Shown here in pieces: positions 18,998 to 27,937 of a stretch of 64,000 nucleotides of DNA. Both the position numbers and the translations under genes were made by a program. The stretch comes from Oceanotoga teriensis. Lineage in GTDB: Bacteria > Thermotogota > Thermotogae > Petrotogales > Petrotogaceae. How positions within the stretch are numbered: the first letter of the stretch is position 1; the number at the start of each line of letters is the position of its first letter. Location: assembly GCF_003148465.1 (NCBI RefSeq), contig NZ_QGGI01000007.1, positions 62,001-126,000 of the forward strand, in the 5' to 3' direction. Under the pieces are notes generated by a model. That model was given only the letters and a program-made list of their open reading frames with translations, had not been told where the DNA came from and ran no database searches.

Positions 18998-19411
18998 TCA
19001 GGGAAGTTCGCTGAGACTCCAATATAAATCTATGGTTTTAATAACATCAACAAACTGTTTATAATCCACAGGTTTTATCATAAATCCAGAAACTCCCAAA
19101 GAAAAAGAATTAACTCTGTCCTGTTCTTCCCTTGAAGTAGTTAAAACAATAGTTGGTATTAATTTTAAATTATCATATTTTATTCTCTCTCTAAGAAAAT
19201 CAATACCATTCATCTTTGGCATATTCAAATCAAGTAATATAATACAGGGAATTTCATTTTCGGAATCAAGAAGATATTTCAATGCTTCTTCACCATTATT
19301 TCTTATAATTAAATCATTAACAATCTTAAGCTCTTGAAGAGATCTTTTTACACTCATAGCATCTATTCTATCATCTTCAACAAGCAAAATGGGTTTTTTA
19401 GAGTTCAACAT
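18998..19411 (-). CDS. Single-domain response regulator (Rcp1/CheY type)
   Basis: 137 aa, REC domain only. E12/D13 acidic pair, phospho-acceptor D61 in ILLDLNMPKMNG, T91/T92 and K113 (IKPVD) are all present. The sequence style (GEEALKYLL, LNMPKMNGIDFLRE, PTIVLTTSREEQD) matches Rcp1-type regulators that pair with phytochrome-like kinases, whose HisKA segment is like that of the propeller kinase here. First gene of the three-gene operon; RBS AAGGAGG. Possibly a phosphate shuttle or sink between the kinase and the HD-GYP protein. Confidence 0.92.
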   Translation of the reverse strand: MLNSKKPILLVEDDRIDAMSVKRSLQELKIVNDLIIRNNGEEALKYLLDSENEIPCIILLDLNMPKMNGIDFLRERIKYDNLKLIPTIVLTTSREEQDRVNSFSLGVSGFMIKPVDYKQFVDVIKTIDLYWSLSELP

Positions 19412-19589
19412 GTTCGCCTCCTTTATATCATTTTAAATTATAACATATTATTAATAATTTTTAAATATATAAAAATATTATATTTGAAAATATCATAAAA
19501 TGACAGATAATTATTCAAAAAAGCCTTTTCATCAAAAAGCATTTGCAAAAAAAATTAATACATACTAAAATAAAGCTGGAGGTGAAAAA

Positions 19590-20555
19590 ATGAAAAAAAT
19601 TATAATGATTTCATTAATAGCTATAATTGCAATAATAGGTAATAGCAGTAAAATGATAACTGGAGAATTAAACTTAGAAAAATTTGAAAAAATCAGAGTA
19701 GATCTTGGAATAGCAGATTTAGAAATAATAGGATCAAATAATAATAAATTATTCTACAGTTATGAAGATAATGATAAAATAGAATATGATTATTATGTAT
19801 CAAACAATAAATTCAATCTAATAGAAAGCAAAAGAGCACAATTCTTTAACTTTTATACACCAAAAAATGAATTTATAATAAATACCTATTATGATCAAGA
19901 ATATATGGATATAAAAGGAGCAACATCAGATATAACAATAAAAAATATATACTCTTATAAAACTGATATAGACACAAGCACAGGAGATATTGAAATATAT
20001 GATTCAGATGGAGAATATATAAAAATAAAAACAAGTACAGGAGATCAAGAACTATATGAAACAACTTATAAAGAAATAGAATTAAAAAGTTCTACAGGAG
20101 ACATCGAAATTGAAAGAACAAATTCAGAAATAATAGACCTAGAAAGTTCAACAGGAGAACAAGAAATATCAAATACAAAAACTAAAAAACTATACACAAA
20201 AACAACAACTGGTGATCAAGAAATAGAAAATACACAAGCAGATATAATGAACTTAAGAACTTCGATTGGAGAAATAACAGTAAAAAATTCGAACACAAAT
20301 AAATTAAAGATAAATGCAACAACAGGAAGCATATACATAAATCTAAACAATAATCCAGAAACCATAGAATTATCTACAACAATTGGAGAAATAATGATAA
20401 ATAATTTAGATCTAAACCAGTATAAAATAAGAATAAATACTTCTATTGGAGATATAAAAACACCTTATGGAAACTTTGAAAAACAATTCGAATATGGAAA
20501 TGGACAAAAAACTATAGAAATAAGAACAACTACGGGAGATATAATTTTAAAATAA
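19590..20555 (+). CDS. DUF4097 family beta-strand-repeat exported protein
   Basis: 321 aa. Signal peptide KKIIMISLIAIIAIIGNSSK, then about a dozen ~18-20-residue repeats with the core TSTGD / TTTGD / SSTGE (e.g. DTSTGDIEIYDSDGEYIKI). They should stack as a right-handed parallel beta-helix, as in DUF4097 (putative adhesin) proteins. Function unknown; likely surface or periplasmic. RBS GGAGGTG. Single gene, divergent from the signalling operon. No lipobox. Confidence 0.85.
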   Translation: MKKIIMISLIAIIAIIGNSSKMITGELNLEKFEKIRVDLGIADLEIIGSNNNKLFYSYEDNDKIEYDYYVSNNKFNLIESKRAQFFNFYTPKNEFIINTYYDQEYMDIKGATSDITIKNIYSYKTDIDTSTGDIEIYDSDGEYIKIKTSTGDQELYETTYKEIELKSSTGDIEIERTNSEIIDLESSTGEQEISNTKTKKLYTKTTTGDQEIENTQADIMNLRTSIGEITVKNSNTNKLKINATTGSIYINLNNNPETIELSTTIGEIMINNLDLNQYKIRINTSIGDIKTPYGNFEKQFEYGNGQKTIEIRTTTGDIILK

Positions 20556-20694
20556 AAGGAAATACAATATATAATCAAATAATAAACTCAAATAATAAAA
20601 CTTTAAAATCAATACTAAAAAAATATATACAATAAAATTTATGCTCTTTAACCCAAATGGTGCAAAAGTCACAATTGAAATTCCAATATAATAA

Positions 20695-21837
20695 TTATTT
20701 TTTAAAATAAGTCGAAAATTCATTATCAAGCCATACTTCAATACTATCACCAATATTTAATATTGAATCATCCAAAGAAAAACGAAATCCCTGACATCCT
20801 CGTTGACAAGGTTCATTATATAATTTTCTATCACAACCATATCCCTTTTCAATTTTTTTCTGCAAAACTGAAGGAAATTTTTCAATTACATCTAAATATT
20901 TATCTGTTTTTTTAGATCTTACAACTAAACAATAATCATGTCTGACAGATAAAGCAAACTCCCACATTCGCATTTGATATATATCTTTTACAGATAATTT
21001 CCTATTTTTATTCTTTATATAAGAATAAGCAAAATGAACTTCAAATATAGATATTATAGGTACACAAACCATTCCCATATCTATACAATGTCTATGTAAC
21101 TTCAAAGACATCTCTTGAACTTTTTCAGGCAATGGATATAAAAAATCTTTCAAAATATCTATTACATCAGTATCTTCCGTTTTTATTAATCTATAATCAC
21201 AAATTAAAAGATTATCATGATTATAATCATGCTTATACCTCTTTTTTCGCAATTCTATATCTGCAATAGACATGATTTTTAATCCCGTTAATAAAATAGG
21301 ATTTTTTGGATATGATACTTCTAAAAACTCTAAATCTGAGATATTAACCTTTTTTTCTTTTAAGTCAATGCCATTAAAAACAAAACCACAAAATTCCAAA
21401 AACCTCAAACACTTAATCAACTTAGTTCCAGAATTCTTAGGCTTGATTTTATTTCCATTATCATCAATAACTGCGATAAATGATGGTAATTCAGTTACCA
21501 ATAATGAATTATTATTATCTGATAATTTACTATGATAACCAATATTAGATAAAAGATCTGTTATTTCATACAAAAACGGATAATCTGTTTCATTAACTGG
21601 TTTCTTTTTCAAACTAAAATATAAATGCCCATCTGAATTTAAATAATCACAAAATAAATATAAAAAATTTCTGTAAGCAATAATACCTTCTCTTATACTT
21701 TTTTCATTTGCAATACCCTTAAACATAGCATTTATAGAGTAATTTTCAGGTATATTTGCTGGTATCAATTTTTTTATATATTTAGCAATTTCATCAATAG
21801 GTTTTAAAATTACTGGACCTCCATGATGTGTACTCAT
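20695..21837 (-). CDS. Conserved hypothetical protein with C-terminal Cys cluster
   Basis: 380 aa; I cannot name the family. No signal peptide or membrane span. It starts MSTHHGGPVILKPIDEI and ends with a compact Cys-rich segment, GYGCDRKLYNEPCQRGCQGF (Cys at ~341, 350 and 354), that could bind metal or an Fe-S cluster. The middle has alternating helical and hydrophobic segments (LRFLEFCGFVFNGIDL; LKIMSIADIEL). RBS AAGGGGGG. Isolated between unrelated genes. The sequence looks like a real cytoplasmic protein: uniform codon use, good RBS, no frame breaks. Confidence 0.7.
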   Translation of the reverse strand: MSTHHGGPVILKPIDEIAKYIKKLIPANIPENYSINAMFKGIANEKSIREGIIAYRNFLYLFCDYLNSDGHLYFSLKKKPVNETDYPFLYEITDLLSNIGYHSKLSDNNNSLLVTELPSFIAVIDDNGNKIKPKNSGTKLIKCLRFLEFCGFVFNGIDLKEKKVNISDLEFLEVSYPKNPILLTGLKIMSIADIELRKKRYKHDYNHDNLLICDYRLIKTEDTDVIDILKDFLYPLPEKVQEMSLKLHRHCIDMGMVCVPIISIFEVHFAYSYIKNKNRKLSVKDIYQMRMWEFALSVRHDYCLVVRSKKTDKYLDVIEKFPSVLQKKIEKGYGCDRKLYNEPCQRGCQGFRFSLDDSILNIGDSIEVWLDNEFSTYFKK

Positions 21838-21918
21838 ATTTTCCCCCCTTTTTTACTAATCATATAAAATTTTTTCAAAACTTTTAATAAATTATACACC
21901 TTTATACTAAAAATAAAA

Positions 21919-21955
21919 AACTGTTGGAATTAAAAATCAAAATTCCAACAGTTCA
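21919..21955 (-). terminator. Terminator of the nfn operon
   Basis: Perfect stem AACTGTTGGAATT / AATTCCAACAGTT, followed in the minus-strand direction by a T-run. Confidence 0.9.
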
Positions 21956-21964
21956 CTATATTAA

Positions 21965-23347
21965 TTATTTATTTTTTATCATATCATCAATAGCTTTTGC
22001 AGCACTCTTACCAGCACCCATAGCTAAAATAACAGTAGCTGCACCAGTAACAATATCTCCACCAGCAAAAACTCTATTTTTAGATGTTCTTCCATCATCA
22101 TCTGCAATAATACATCCTTTTTTATTCGTCTCAATATCCGATGTAGTAGAAGATATCAAAGGATTTGGTGTAGTACCTATAGACATAATAACAGAATCAA
22201 CATCTATAACAAACTCAGAATCTTCTATTGGTACAGGCCTTCTTCTACCTGAAGAATCAGCTTCTCCCAATTTCATTCTGATACATCTAATACCTTTAAC
22301 CCAACCATTCTCATCAGATAAAATTTCAACAGGATTAGTCAAAAGTTCAAAATTAATTCCTTCTTCTTTTGCATGATGAACCTCTTCACGTCTTGCAGGA
22401 AGTTCCTCTTCACTTCTTCTATAAACAATATAAACTTCACTTCCAAGTCTCAAAGCCGTTCTTGCAGCATCCATAGCCACATTTCCTCCACCAACAACAG
22501 CTGTCCTTTTACCAGGCTTTATAGGCGTATCATAATCATCTCTATAAGCCTTCATAAGATTAGCTCTTGTCAAAAACTCATTGGCAGAAAAAACTCCTTT
22601 TGCATTCTCACCAGGAATATTCATAAATCTCGGTAATCCTGCACCTGAACCAATATAAACTGCTTCAAAACCTTCTTCAGAAATAAGTTCATCTATAGTA
22701 ACAGTTCTACCAACAATAACATTAGTTTCTATTTTAACTCCAAGATCTTTAAGTTTATCAACTTCAGGCTTAACAACCTTATCCTTTGGAAGTCTAAATT
22801 CAGGAATTCCATAAGTCAAAACTCCTCCTGCTTCATGAAGTGCTTCAAAAATTGTAACTTCATAACCAAGTTTTGCAAGATCTCCAGCACATGTTAATCC
22901 AGAAGGTCCACTCCCTATAACAGCAACCTTATGACCATTGAAAACTATATCAGAATCAACTTTAAAATTATTCTCAAGAGCCCAATCAGCTACAAATCTT
23001 TCGAGTTTTCCAATGGCAACAGGTTCACCTCTAATACCCAAAACACATTTACTCTCACACTGAACCTCTTGTGGACAAACCCTTCCACAAACAGCTGGTA
23101 AAGAAGTATATTTACTCAAAATCTCATAAGCTTTATCAAAATTTCTCTCTTTGACAAAACTTATAAAACCTGGAATATCTATAGAAACAGGACATTTAGA
23201 AACACACATAGGTCTTTTACAATTCAGACATCTCGATGCTTCTAAAACAGCTTCCTCTTCATTATAACCAAAAGAAACCTCTTCAAAATTAGATCTTCTA
23301 ATATCTGGTGACTGTTCTCTAACTGGTACTCTATCAATCTTAGACAT
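21965..23347 (-). CDS. nfnL: NfnL/GltA-type NADPH-binding large subunit of transhydrogenase
   Basis: 460 aa. The N-terminal domain carries two [4Fe-4S]-type Cys sets (CLNCKRPMCVSKCPVSI and CGRVCPQEVQCESKC). The FAD motif AVIGSGPSGLTCAGDLA and the NADP motif AVVGGGNVAMDAARTALRLG follow, with a C-terminal AGGDIVTGAATVILAMGAGKSAA. Commonly annotated as glutamate synthase small chain GltA. Because it overlaps by 8 bases with the NfnS-like gene and no large glutamate synthase subunit is present, NfnAB (ferredoxin- and NADH-linked NADP reductase) is the better call. Electron bifurcation between NADH, ferredoxin and NADPH fits a fermentative Thermotogota lifestyle. SudA is the main alternative name. 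Confidence 0.88.
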   Translation of the reverse strand: MSKIDRVPVREQSPDIRRSNFEEVSFGYNEEEAVLEASRCLNCKRPMCVSKCPVSIDIPGFISFVKERNFDKAYEILSKYTSLPAVCGRVCPQEVQCESKCVLGIRGEPVAIGKLERFVADWALENNFKVDSDIVFNGHKVAVIGSGPSGLTCAGDLAKLGYEVTIFEALHEAGGVLTYGIPEFRLPKDKVVKPEVDKLKDLGVKIETNVIVGRTVTIDELISEEGFEAVYIGSGAGLPRFMNIPGENAKGVFSANEFLTRANLMKAYRDDYDTPIKPGKRTAVVGGGNVAMDAARTALRLGSEVYIVYRRSEEELPARREEVHHAKEEGINFELLTNPVEILSDENGWVKGIRCIRMKLGEADSSGRRRPVPIEDSEFVIDVDSVIMSIGTTPNPLISSTTSDIETNKKGCIIADDDGRTSKNRVFAGGDIVTGAATVILAMGAGKSAAKAIDDMIKNK

Positions 23348-24188
23348 TCAAATCACCATCCAATCTACATTTATGATTTTCCTCTTCCTTATAAGTAGAT
23401 TGTCTACTCATAGCCTCGTCAAAATCTACCAAATGTGCATCAAACTCTGGACCATCCACACAAGTAAACTTAATTTCATCATTAACTGAAACTCTACATC
23501 CGCCACACATACCAGTACCATCGACCATCAAAGTATTAAGACTTGCTATAGTTTTAATATCATATTTTTTTGTGAGTTCAGCAACAAACTTCATCATAAT
23601 CATCGGTCCAATTGTCACAACAATATCAATATTTTTAGACTTAATAAGTTCTTCAAGTTTATCAGTAACAAGTCCTTTAAATCCAAAACTACCATCATCT
23701 GTACAAAAATGAACATTGGCATTAAGACTCTCAAACTCATTCTTTAAAATAACAAAATTTTCATTTTTAAAACCTAAAACAACATCTGTACAAATACCTA
23801 AATCAGAAAAAAATTTCACTTGTGGATAAACTGGAGCCGCTCCAACTCCACCACCAACAAAAACTACTTTTTTATTTCTCAATAATTCAAAATCTTCAGA
23901 AATAAAATCTGAGGCATTTCCCAAAGGTCCTGCAAAATCCTTTACAAACTCTCCAGAACCAAGAGAAACCAATTTCTTAGTAGAATGACCTAAAGCCTGA
24001 ACAACAATCTGAACAGAACCTCTTTCAGAATCAAAATCTGAAATAGTCAAAGGTACTCTTTCACCTTTATCATCAACTCTAACAATGATAAACTGCCCAG
24101 GCTTAGCTGATTTAGCAACCCTTGGTGCTAAAATATCCATTTTATAAATATTTTCAGCAATCATTTCATTAGATAAAATTTTAAACAT
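23340..24188 (-). CDS. nfnS: NfnS-type small subunit (sulfide dehydrogenase/DHOD electron-transfer family)
   Basis: 282 aa, ferredoxin-NADP reductase fold. FAD-binding ERVPLTISDFDSERGSV, NAD-binding VVFVGGGVGAAPVYPQV, and the C-terminal 2Fe-2S motif DGTGMCGGCRVSVNDEIKFTC followed by VDGPEFDAHLVDF. Start set at the ATG with GGAGGAG seven bases upstream; an in-frame upstream start lacks an RBS. Couples to NfnL by an 8-base overlap. Site of the bifurcating-type FAD and NAD(H) in NfnAB complexes (established for the Thermotoga enzyme). Confidence 0.88.
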   Translation of the reverse strand: MFKILSNEMIAENIYKMDILAPRVAKSAKPGQFIIVRVDDKGERVPLTISDFDSERGSVQIVVQALGHSTKKLVSLGSGEFVKDFAGPLGNASDFISEDFELLRNKKVVFVGGGVGAAPVYPQVKFFSDLGICTDVVLGFKNENFVILKNEFESLNANVHFCTDDGSFGFKGLVTDKLEELIKSKNIDIVVTIGPMIMMKFVAELTKKYDIKTIASLNTLMVDGTGMCGGCRVSVNDEIKFTCVDGPEFDAHLVDFDEAMSRQSTYKEEENHKCRLDGDLNV

Positions 24189-24223
24189 ATAAACTCCTCC
24201 TGCAAAAAAATCCAATCAAACAA

Positions 24224-24232
24224 AATATATCA
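24224..24232 (-). promoter_or_regulatory. Probable extended -10 promoter of nfnS-nfnL
   Basis: Read on the minus strand: TG-A-TATATT, about 35 bases before the nfnS start. No good -35, as expected for extended -10 promoters. Confidence 0.45.
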
Positions 24233-24284
24233 CAGGAAAAAAATATATTAAATAATACCCTGTTAAGGTATGATAACAAAAAAA

Positions 24285-25655
24285 TTATTTTTCAGAATAC
24301 ACTGGATCATTAGCTATTTTAGTTTTCATTATCTTATTCTCTTTCAACACAAAATAAAGTGTTATAAGAGCTGAAAGACCGTCTGAAATTGGAAATGATA
24401 ACCAAATACCCAAAAGTCCAAATAAATTAGACATTAAAAATGCCATAGGAATAAAAATTAAAATTTGTCTTGACATAGATAAAATCAATGCTGGTCCAGC
24501 TTTACCAATAGCCTGAAAAAGTGATGAACCTATAACTTGAAATCCAACTACCCATATACAAGCTGAAGCTATTCTCAAAGCTGGAGCTCCTTGAGAAATA
24601 AGTTCCAAATCCTTACTAAAAATTCCTATTAAAAAATGTGGAAAAAACTGTAAAATAATAAATCCAGTTGTAGAAAAAATACTCGTAACAATCATAGAAA
24701 GGCTCATGACCTCTTTAACCCTATCAAATTTCTTAGCACCATAATTAAAGCCTGAAATAGGTAAATAACCTTGAGCAACACCAAAAAGTGGCATCAAAGT
24801 AAACATTATAAGTCTATTTATAACTCCATAAATAGCTATAGACAAATCTCCACCATAAACAGCTAACAAATTATTCAAAACTATTGCCATGACACTTCCT
24901 GCAACCTGTCTTGCAAAAGCAGAAGAACCTATAGCAAAAGTCTCGATAATGATCTTAAAATTCCATTTAAACGGATTAAAATTAAAATTCAAAATACCTT
25001 TATTTGTAAGATAATACAAAAGTAAAAAACTAAAACCAATAATTTGGGAAATAACAGTTGCAAGAGCTGCTCCTCTTATACCCATATCAAAAGTAAAAAT
25101 AAAAATAGGATCGAGAATAATATTCATACCAGCAGAAATCAATAAACTAAACATAGAAATATTAGCAGCACCTTCTGCCCTTACAGTATTATTAAAAATC
25201 ATACCCAAAACAAAAAATACACTCCCATATATTATGACTTGCATATAATCTTTAGCATAAGGTAAAATAGTTTCGGTTGCTCCAAATAAAGATAAAAGCT
25301 GATCCAAAAACAAACTTCCAAAAATAGTTATAATCAAACCCATAACAATACCTGTAGAAACCATATTTCCAAAAGTAAGCTCTGCTTTATCCTTATCTTT
25401 TGCTCCAAGACTTCTCGAAATAATAGAAGCTCCACCAATACCTATCATCTGCCCAAAAGCCATAACAACCATTTGAATAGGAAATCCTATTGAAATAGCT
25501 GCAATTCCTAAAGTTCCAACTCCTCTACCAATAAAAATAGTATCAACAAAATTATAAAGAGCCTGAACCATCATAGCAATTGTAGCTGGCAAGGAAAGCT
25601 TCAAAAGAAGCTTTCCAATAGATTCATTCTCCATCATCTTTTCTCTATCTGTCAT
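24285..25655 (-). CDS. MATE family multidrug efflux transporter
   Basis: About 456 aa with twelve predicted membrane spans in two homologous halves. N-terminal IGKLLLKLSLPATIAMMVQALYNFVDTIFIGRGVG and QMIGIGGASIISRSLGA are MATE hallmarks; the second half repeats FGVAQGYLPISGFNYGAKKFDRVKEV. Exports cationic drugs or metabolites using Na+ or H+. Start set at the ATG with AGGAG 9 bases before; an upstream GTG has no RBS. Lies 12 bases after the MarR gene and is surely co-transcribed and controlled by it. Confidence 0.92.
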   Translation of the reverse strand: MTDREKMMENESIGKLLLKLSLPATIAMMVQALYNFVDTIFIGRGVGTLGIAAISIGFPIQMVVMAFGQMIGIGGASIISRSLGAKDKDKAELTFGNMVSTGIVMGLIITIFGSLFLDQLLSLFGATETILPYAKDYMQVIIYGSVFFVLGMIFNNTVRAEGAANISMFSLLISAGMNIILDPIFIFTFDMGIRGAALATVISQIIGFSFLLLYYLTNKGILNFNFNPFKWNFKIIIETFAIGSSAFARQVAGSVMAIVLNNLLAVYGGDLSIAIYGVINRLIMFTLMPLFGVAQGYLPISGFNYGAKKFDRVKEVMSLSMIVTSIFSTTGFIILQFFPHFLIGIFSKDLELISQGAPALRIASACIWVVGFQVIGSSLFQAIGKAGPALILSMSRQILIFIPMAFLMSNLFGLLGIWLSFPISDGLSALITLYFVLKENKIMKTKIANDPVYSEK

Positions 25656-25667
25656 AAAAAACACTCC

Positions 25668-26111
25668 TCATGTATCACTCTTATTAAGTTCTAAAATATT
25701 GTTTATCATAATATCCAAAGTATTCAAAAATTTTTCAATATCATCATCAGAAATTCCTTTAGTTATAGCATTTTCCCATGCAATTATCTCTTTTCTGATG
25801 AGTTTTTCATATTTAATGGCTTTCTCAGTAACATAAATTCTATTCTTTCTCTTATCTTTATCATCAACCTTCTTAACAACATAACCCTCTTTCATAAGTT
25901 TCTTAATAGCTCTTGCAGTATTAGATTTATCTATTTCCAATATCCGACTCAAATCTTCTTGAGTCAATCCATCCTCTTCTCTAACCAAATAAATTAAAAA
26001 ATGAATCTGTCCCTTTCCAAGATTGTATTTACCTATTATATCCAAAAAAACATGATGTGAATTTCTCGATAAACAGGACAATCTTCTCCCTATATATTTC
26101 AAATCATCCAT
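25668..26111 (-). CDS. MarR family transcriptional regulator
   Basis: 147 aa. Winged helix with EEDGLTQEDLSRILEIDKSNTARAIKKLMKEGYVVKKVDDKDKRKNRIYVTEKA, i.e. recognition helix plus wing. Start at the ATG preceded by GGAGGG; the in-frame GTG/CTG extension upstream is rejected. Two inverted repeats in its own promoter strongly suggest autorepression and control of the downstream MATE pump, with release by a small ligand, as is usual in this family. Confidence 0.93.
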   Translation of the reverse strand: MDDLKYIGRRLSCLSRNSHHVFLDIIGKYNLGKGQIHFLIYLVREEDGLTQEDLSRILEIDKSNTARAIKKLMKEGYVVKKVDDKDKRKNRIYVTEKAIKYEKLIRKEIIAWENAITKGISDDDIEKFLNTLDIMINNILELNKSDT

Positions 26112-26134
26112 AAAAAATCCCTCCGTACAAGCCA

Positions 26135-26199
26135 AAATAGTTGCGATTACAACTATTTAAAAATTATACACAAAATTGGTTGCGATTGCAACTAATTTT
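26135..26199 (-). promoter_or_regulatory. marR-MATE promoter with two MarR operators
   Basis: Operator 1: AAATAGTTG-N6-CAACTATTT at 26135-26158 (perfect arms). Operator 2: AAAATTGGTTG-N6-CAACTAATTTT at 26172-26199 (one mismatch). Between and under them, on the minus strand, is a near-consensus promoter: -35 TTGCAA (26191-26186), 17-bp spacer, -10 TATAAT (26168-26163). Operator 2 covers the -35 and operator 1 the start site. Confidence 0.85.
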
Positions 26200-26257
26200 A
26201 TGTTAAAAAATAAAAAACATTGTAGTCTACTTTACAAAAAATAAAAAAATATTGAGG

Positions 26258-26263
26258 TATAAT
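26258..26263 (+). promoter_or_regulatory. Likely -10 box of the DUF969 operon
   Basis: Perfect TATAAT about 57 bases before the DUF969 start; no well-spaced -35 found. Confidence 0.4.
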
Positions 26264-26319
26264 TTGTAATAATATACTAACTCAAAATTAACGTAATCAC
26301 TAAAAAAGGAGGGAACAAC

Positions 26320-27000
26320 ATGCTTTCGCTGATTGGGGTAGCGATAATAATCATAGGATTCATATTAAAATTAGATACAATAGCCGTAGTTCTTGTTGCT
26401 GGAGTTATAACTGGTTTAACAGGTGGACTTAGCATTATGGAAATATTAAGTATAATAGGTCAAACCTTCATAGATACGAGATATATGTCATTATTTCTTT
26501 TAACCCTTCCTGTAATAGGGGTACTTGAAAGATATGGTTTAAGAGAAAAGGCTGCAGACATGATAAAAAATATGAAATCAGTTACAACTGGAAGAGTTTT
26601 AACAATATACTTATTAATAAGAGAACTCGCAGCAGCTCTTTCATTAAGACTTGGTGGTCATGTACAATTTATAAGACCTCTTGTAAATCCAATGGCATAT
26701 GGTGCTGCAGAAAAAAATTATGGTGATATCGATGAAAAAACAGAAGACGAAATAAAAGGATTCTCCGCAATGGCAGAAAATCTTGGAAACTTTTTTGGCC
26801 AAAATGTATTCGTTGCAGCAGGTGGAGTATTACTAATAGTTGCAACTCTACAAGAACAAGGAATAGAAATAAAACCTCTTGATGTTGCAAAAGCTTCTAT
26901 ACCAATAGCAATATTTGCTTTCTTATACGGAGTAATACAACATTATATTTTGGATAAAAAAATACAAAAAAAACTATCCAAAAAAAATGGAGGTAAATAA
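26320..27000 (+). CDS. DUF969 family membrane protein (putative 5-oxoproline transporter subunit)
   Basis: 226 aa, hydrophobic with about five to six spans. DUF969 pattern: MLSLIGVAIIIIGFILKLDTIAVVLVAGVITGL, GVLERYGLREKAADMI, RLGGHVQFIRPLVNPMAYGAAE, and ENLGNFFGQNVFVAAGGVLLI. The family is nearly always next to a DUF979 gene and often next to pyroglutamyl peptidase, as here. A role in uptake of 5-oxoproline or pyroglutamyl peptides is inferred from context. RBS AGGAGGG; two bases separate it from DUF979. Confidence 0.85.
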   Translation: MLSLIGVAIIIIGFILKLDTIAVVLVAGVITGLTGGLSIMEILSIIGQTFIDTRYMSLFLLTLPVIGVLERYGLREKAADMIKNMKSVTTGRVLTIYLLIRELAAALSLRLGGHVQFIRPLVNPMAYGAAEKNYGDIDEKTEDEIKGFSAMAENLGNFFGQNVFVAAGGVLLIVATLQEQGIEIKPLDVAKASIPIAIFAFLYGVIQHYILDKKIQKKLSKKNGGK

Positions 27001-27002
27001 AA

Positions 27003-27920
27003 ATGAAAAATACATTATTAGAAATATTTTATATAATATCTGGACTAATATCAATAACAGCGGCTTTTTACAGTTTAAAAGATAAAAAACACCCTCATAG
27101 ATTAGAAACTGCATTATTCTGGTCAATATTTGGATTTATATTTATAGCTGGAAAATATATACCCTCATGGATAGTTGGAATACTAATACTAATAATGGGT
27201 ATATTAACGGCAACCAAAAGAGTAACTTTTGGTTCACTCATAAACTCAACAGAAGAATTCAGAGAAAAATCATCAAAATTAATTGGGGGAAAAATATTCA
27301 TACCTGCTTTAACAATAGGAATAATAGCCTTTGCTGTTGCCCAAGGAATACCTTCACTTGGTGGTTTAGTTGGTCTTGGATTTGGTGCATTAGCTGCTAC
27401 AATAATCTCATTCTTTATAACAAAAGCAAAACCAAAAGAATTTACATACGATAGCTCAAGATTATTATTACAGATAGGAGCTGCTAGCATACTTCCACAA
27501 TTATTAACAGCACTTGGTGCATTATTCACAAAAGCCGGAGTAGGAACTGTAATATCTGATGGAATAGGAAATTTTGTACAACAAGGAAACATACTTGGTG
27601 GAGTAATAGCCTACTGCCTTGGAATGGCTATATTCACAATGATAATGGGAAATGCATTCGCCGCATTTGCAGTAATAACAGCTGGAATAGGAATACCATT
27701 TGTATATTCACAAGGTGCAAACCCTGCAATTGCAGGATCATTAGCTCTAACTGCAGGATATTGTGGAACATTGATGACACCAATGGCAGCAAACTTCAAT
27801 ATAGTTCCAGCAGCAATATTACAAACAAAAAATAAAAATAGAGTTATAATCTCTCAATTTCCTATTGCAATAGCATTATTAATAACTCATATACTATTAA
27901 TGTATTATTGGGCTTTCTAA
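27003..27920 (+). CDS. DUF979 family membrane protein (partner of DUF969)
   Basis: 305 aa, about nine predicted spans. Signatures: [100 protein letters not shown]. The GN-AFAAF and [11 protein letters not shown] segments look like re-entrant loop motifs of secondary ion-coupled transporters. Together with DUF969 it presumably forms one transporter. RBS GGAGG lies in the end of the previous gene. Confidence 0.85.
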   Translation: MKNTLLEIFYIISGLISITAAFYSLKDKKHPHRLETALFWSIFGFIFIAGKYIPSWIVGILILIMGILTATKRVTFGSLINSTEEFREKSSKLIGGKIFIPALTIGIIAFAVAQGIPSLGGLVGLGFGALAATIISFFITKAKPKEFTYDSSRLLLQIGAASILPQLLTALGALFTKAGVGTVISDGIGNFVQQGNILGGVIAYCLGMAIFTMIMGNAFAAFAVITAGIGIPFVYSQGANPAIAGSLALTAGYCGTLMTPMAANFNIVPAAILQTKNKNRVIISQFPIAIALLITHILLMYYWAF

Positions 27921-27937
27921 AAAAAGGAGATGAAAAA

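Noticed and set aside
18576-19064. 162-codon plus-strand ORF
   Set aside because: Antisense to the REC-HD-GYP gene, extreme Ile/Phe/Asn content, no RBS.
21965-24188. Glutamate synthase (GltBD) call for the Fe-S flavoprotein pair
   Set aside because: No large glutamate synthase subunit; the paired ferredoxin-reductase-like subunit fits NfnAB/SudAB instead.
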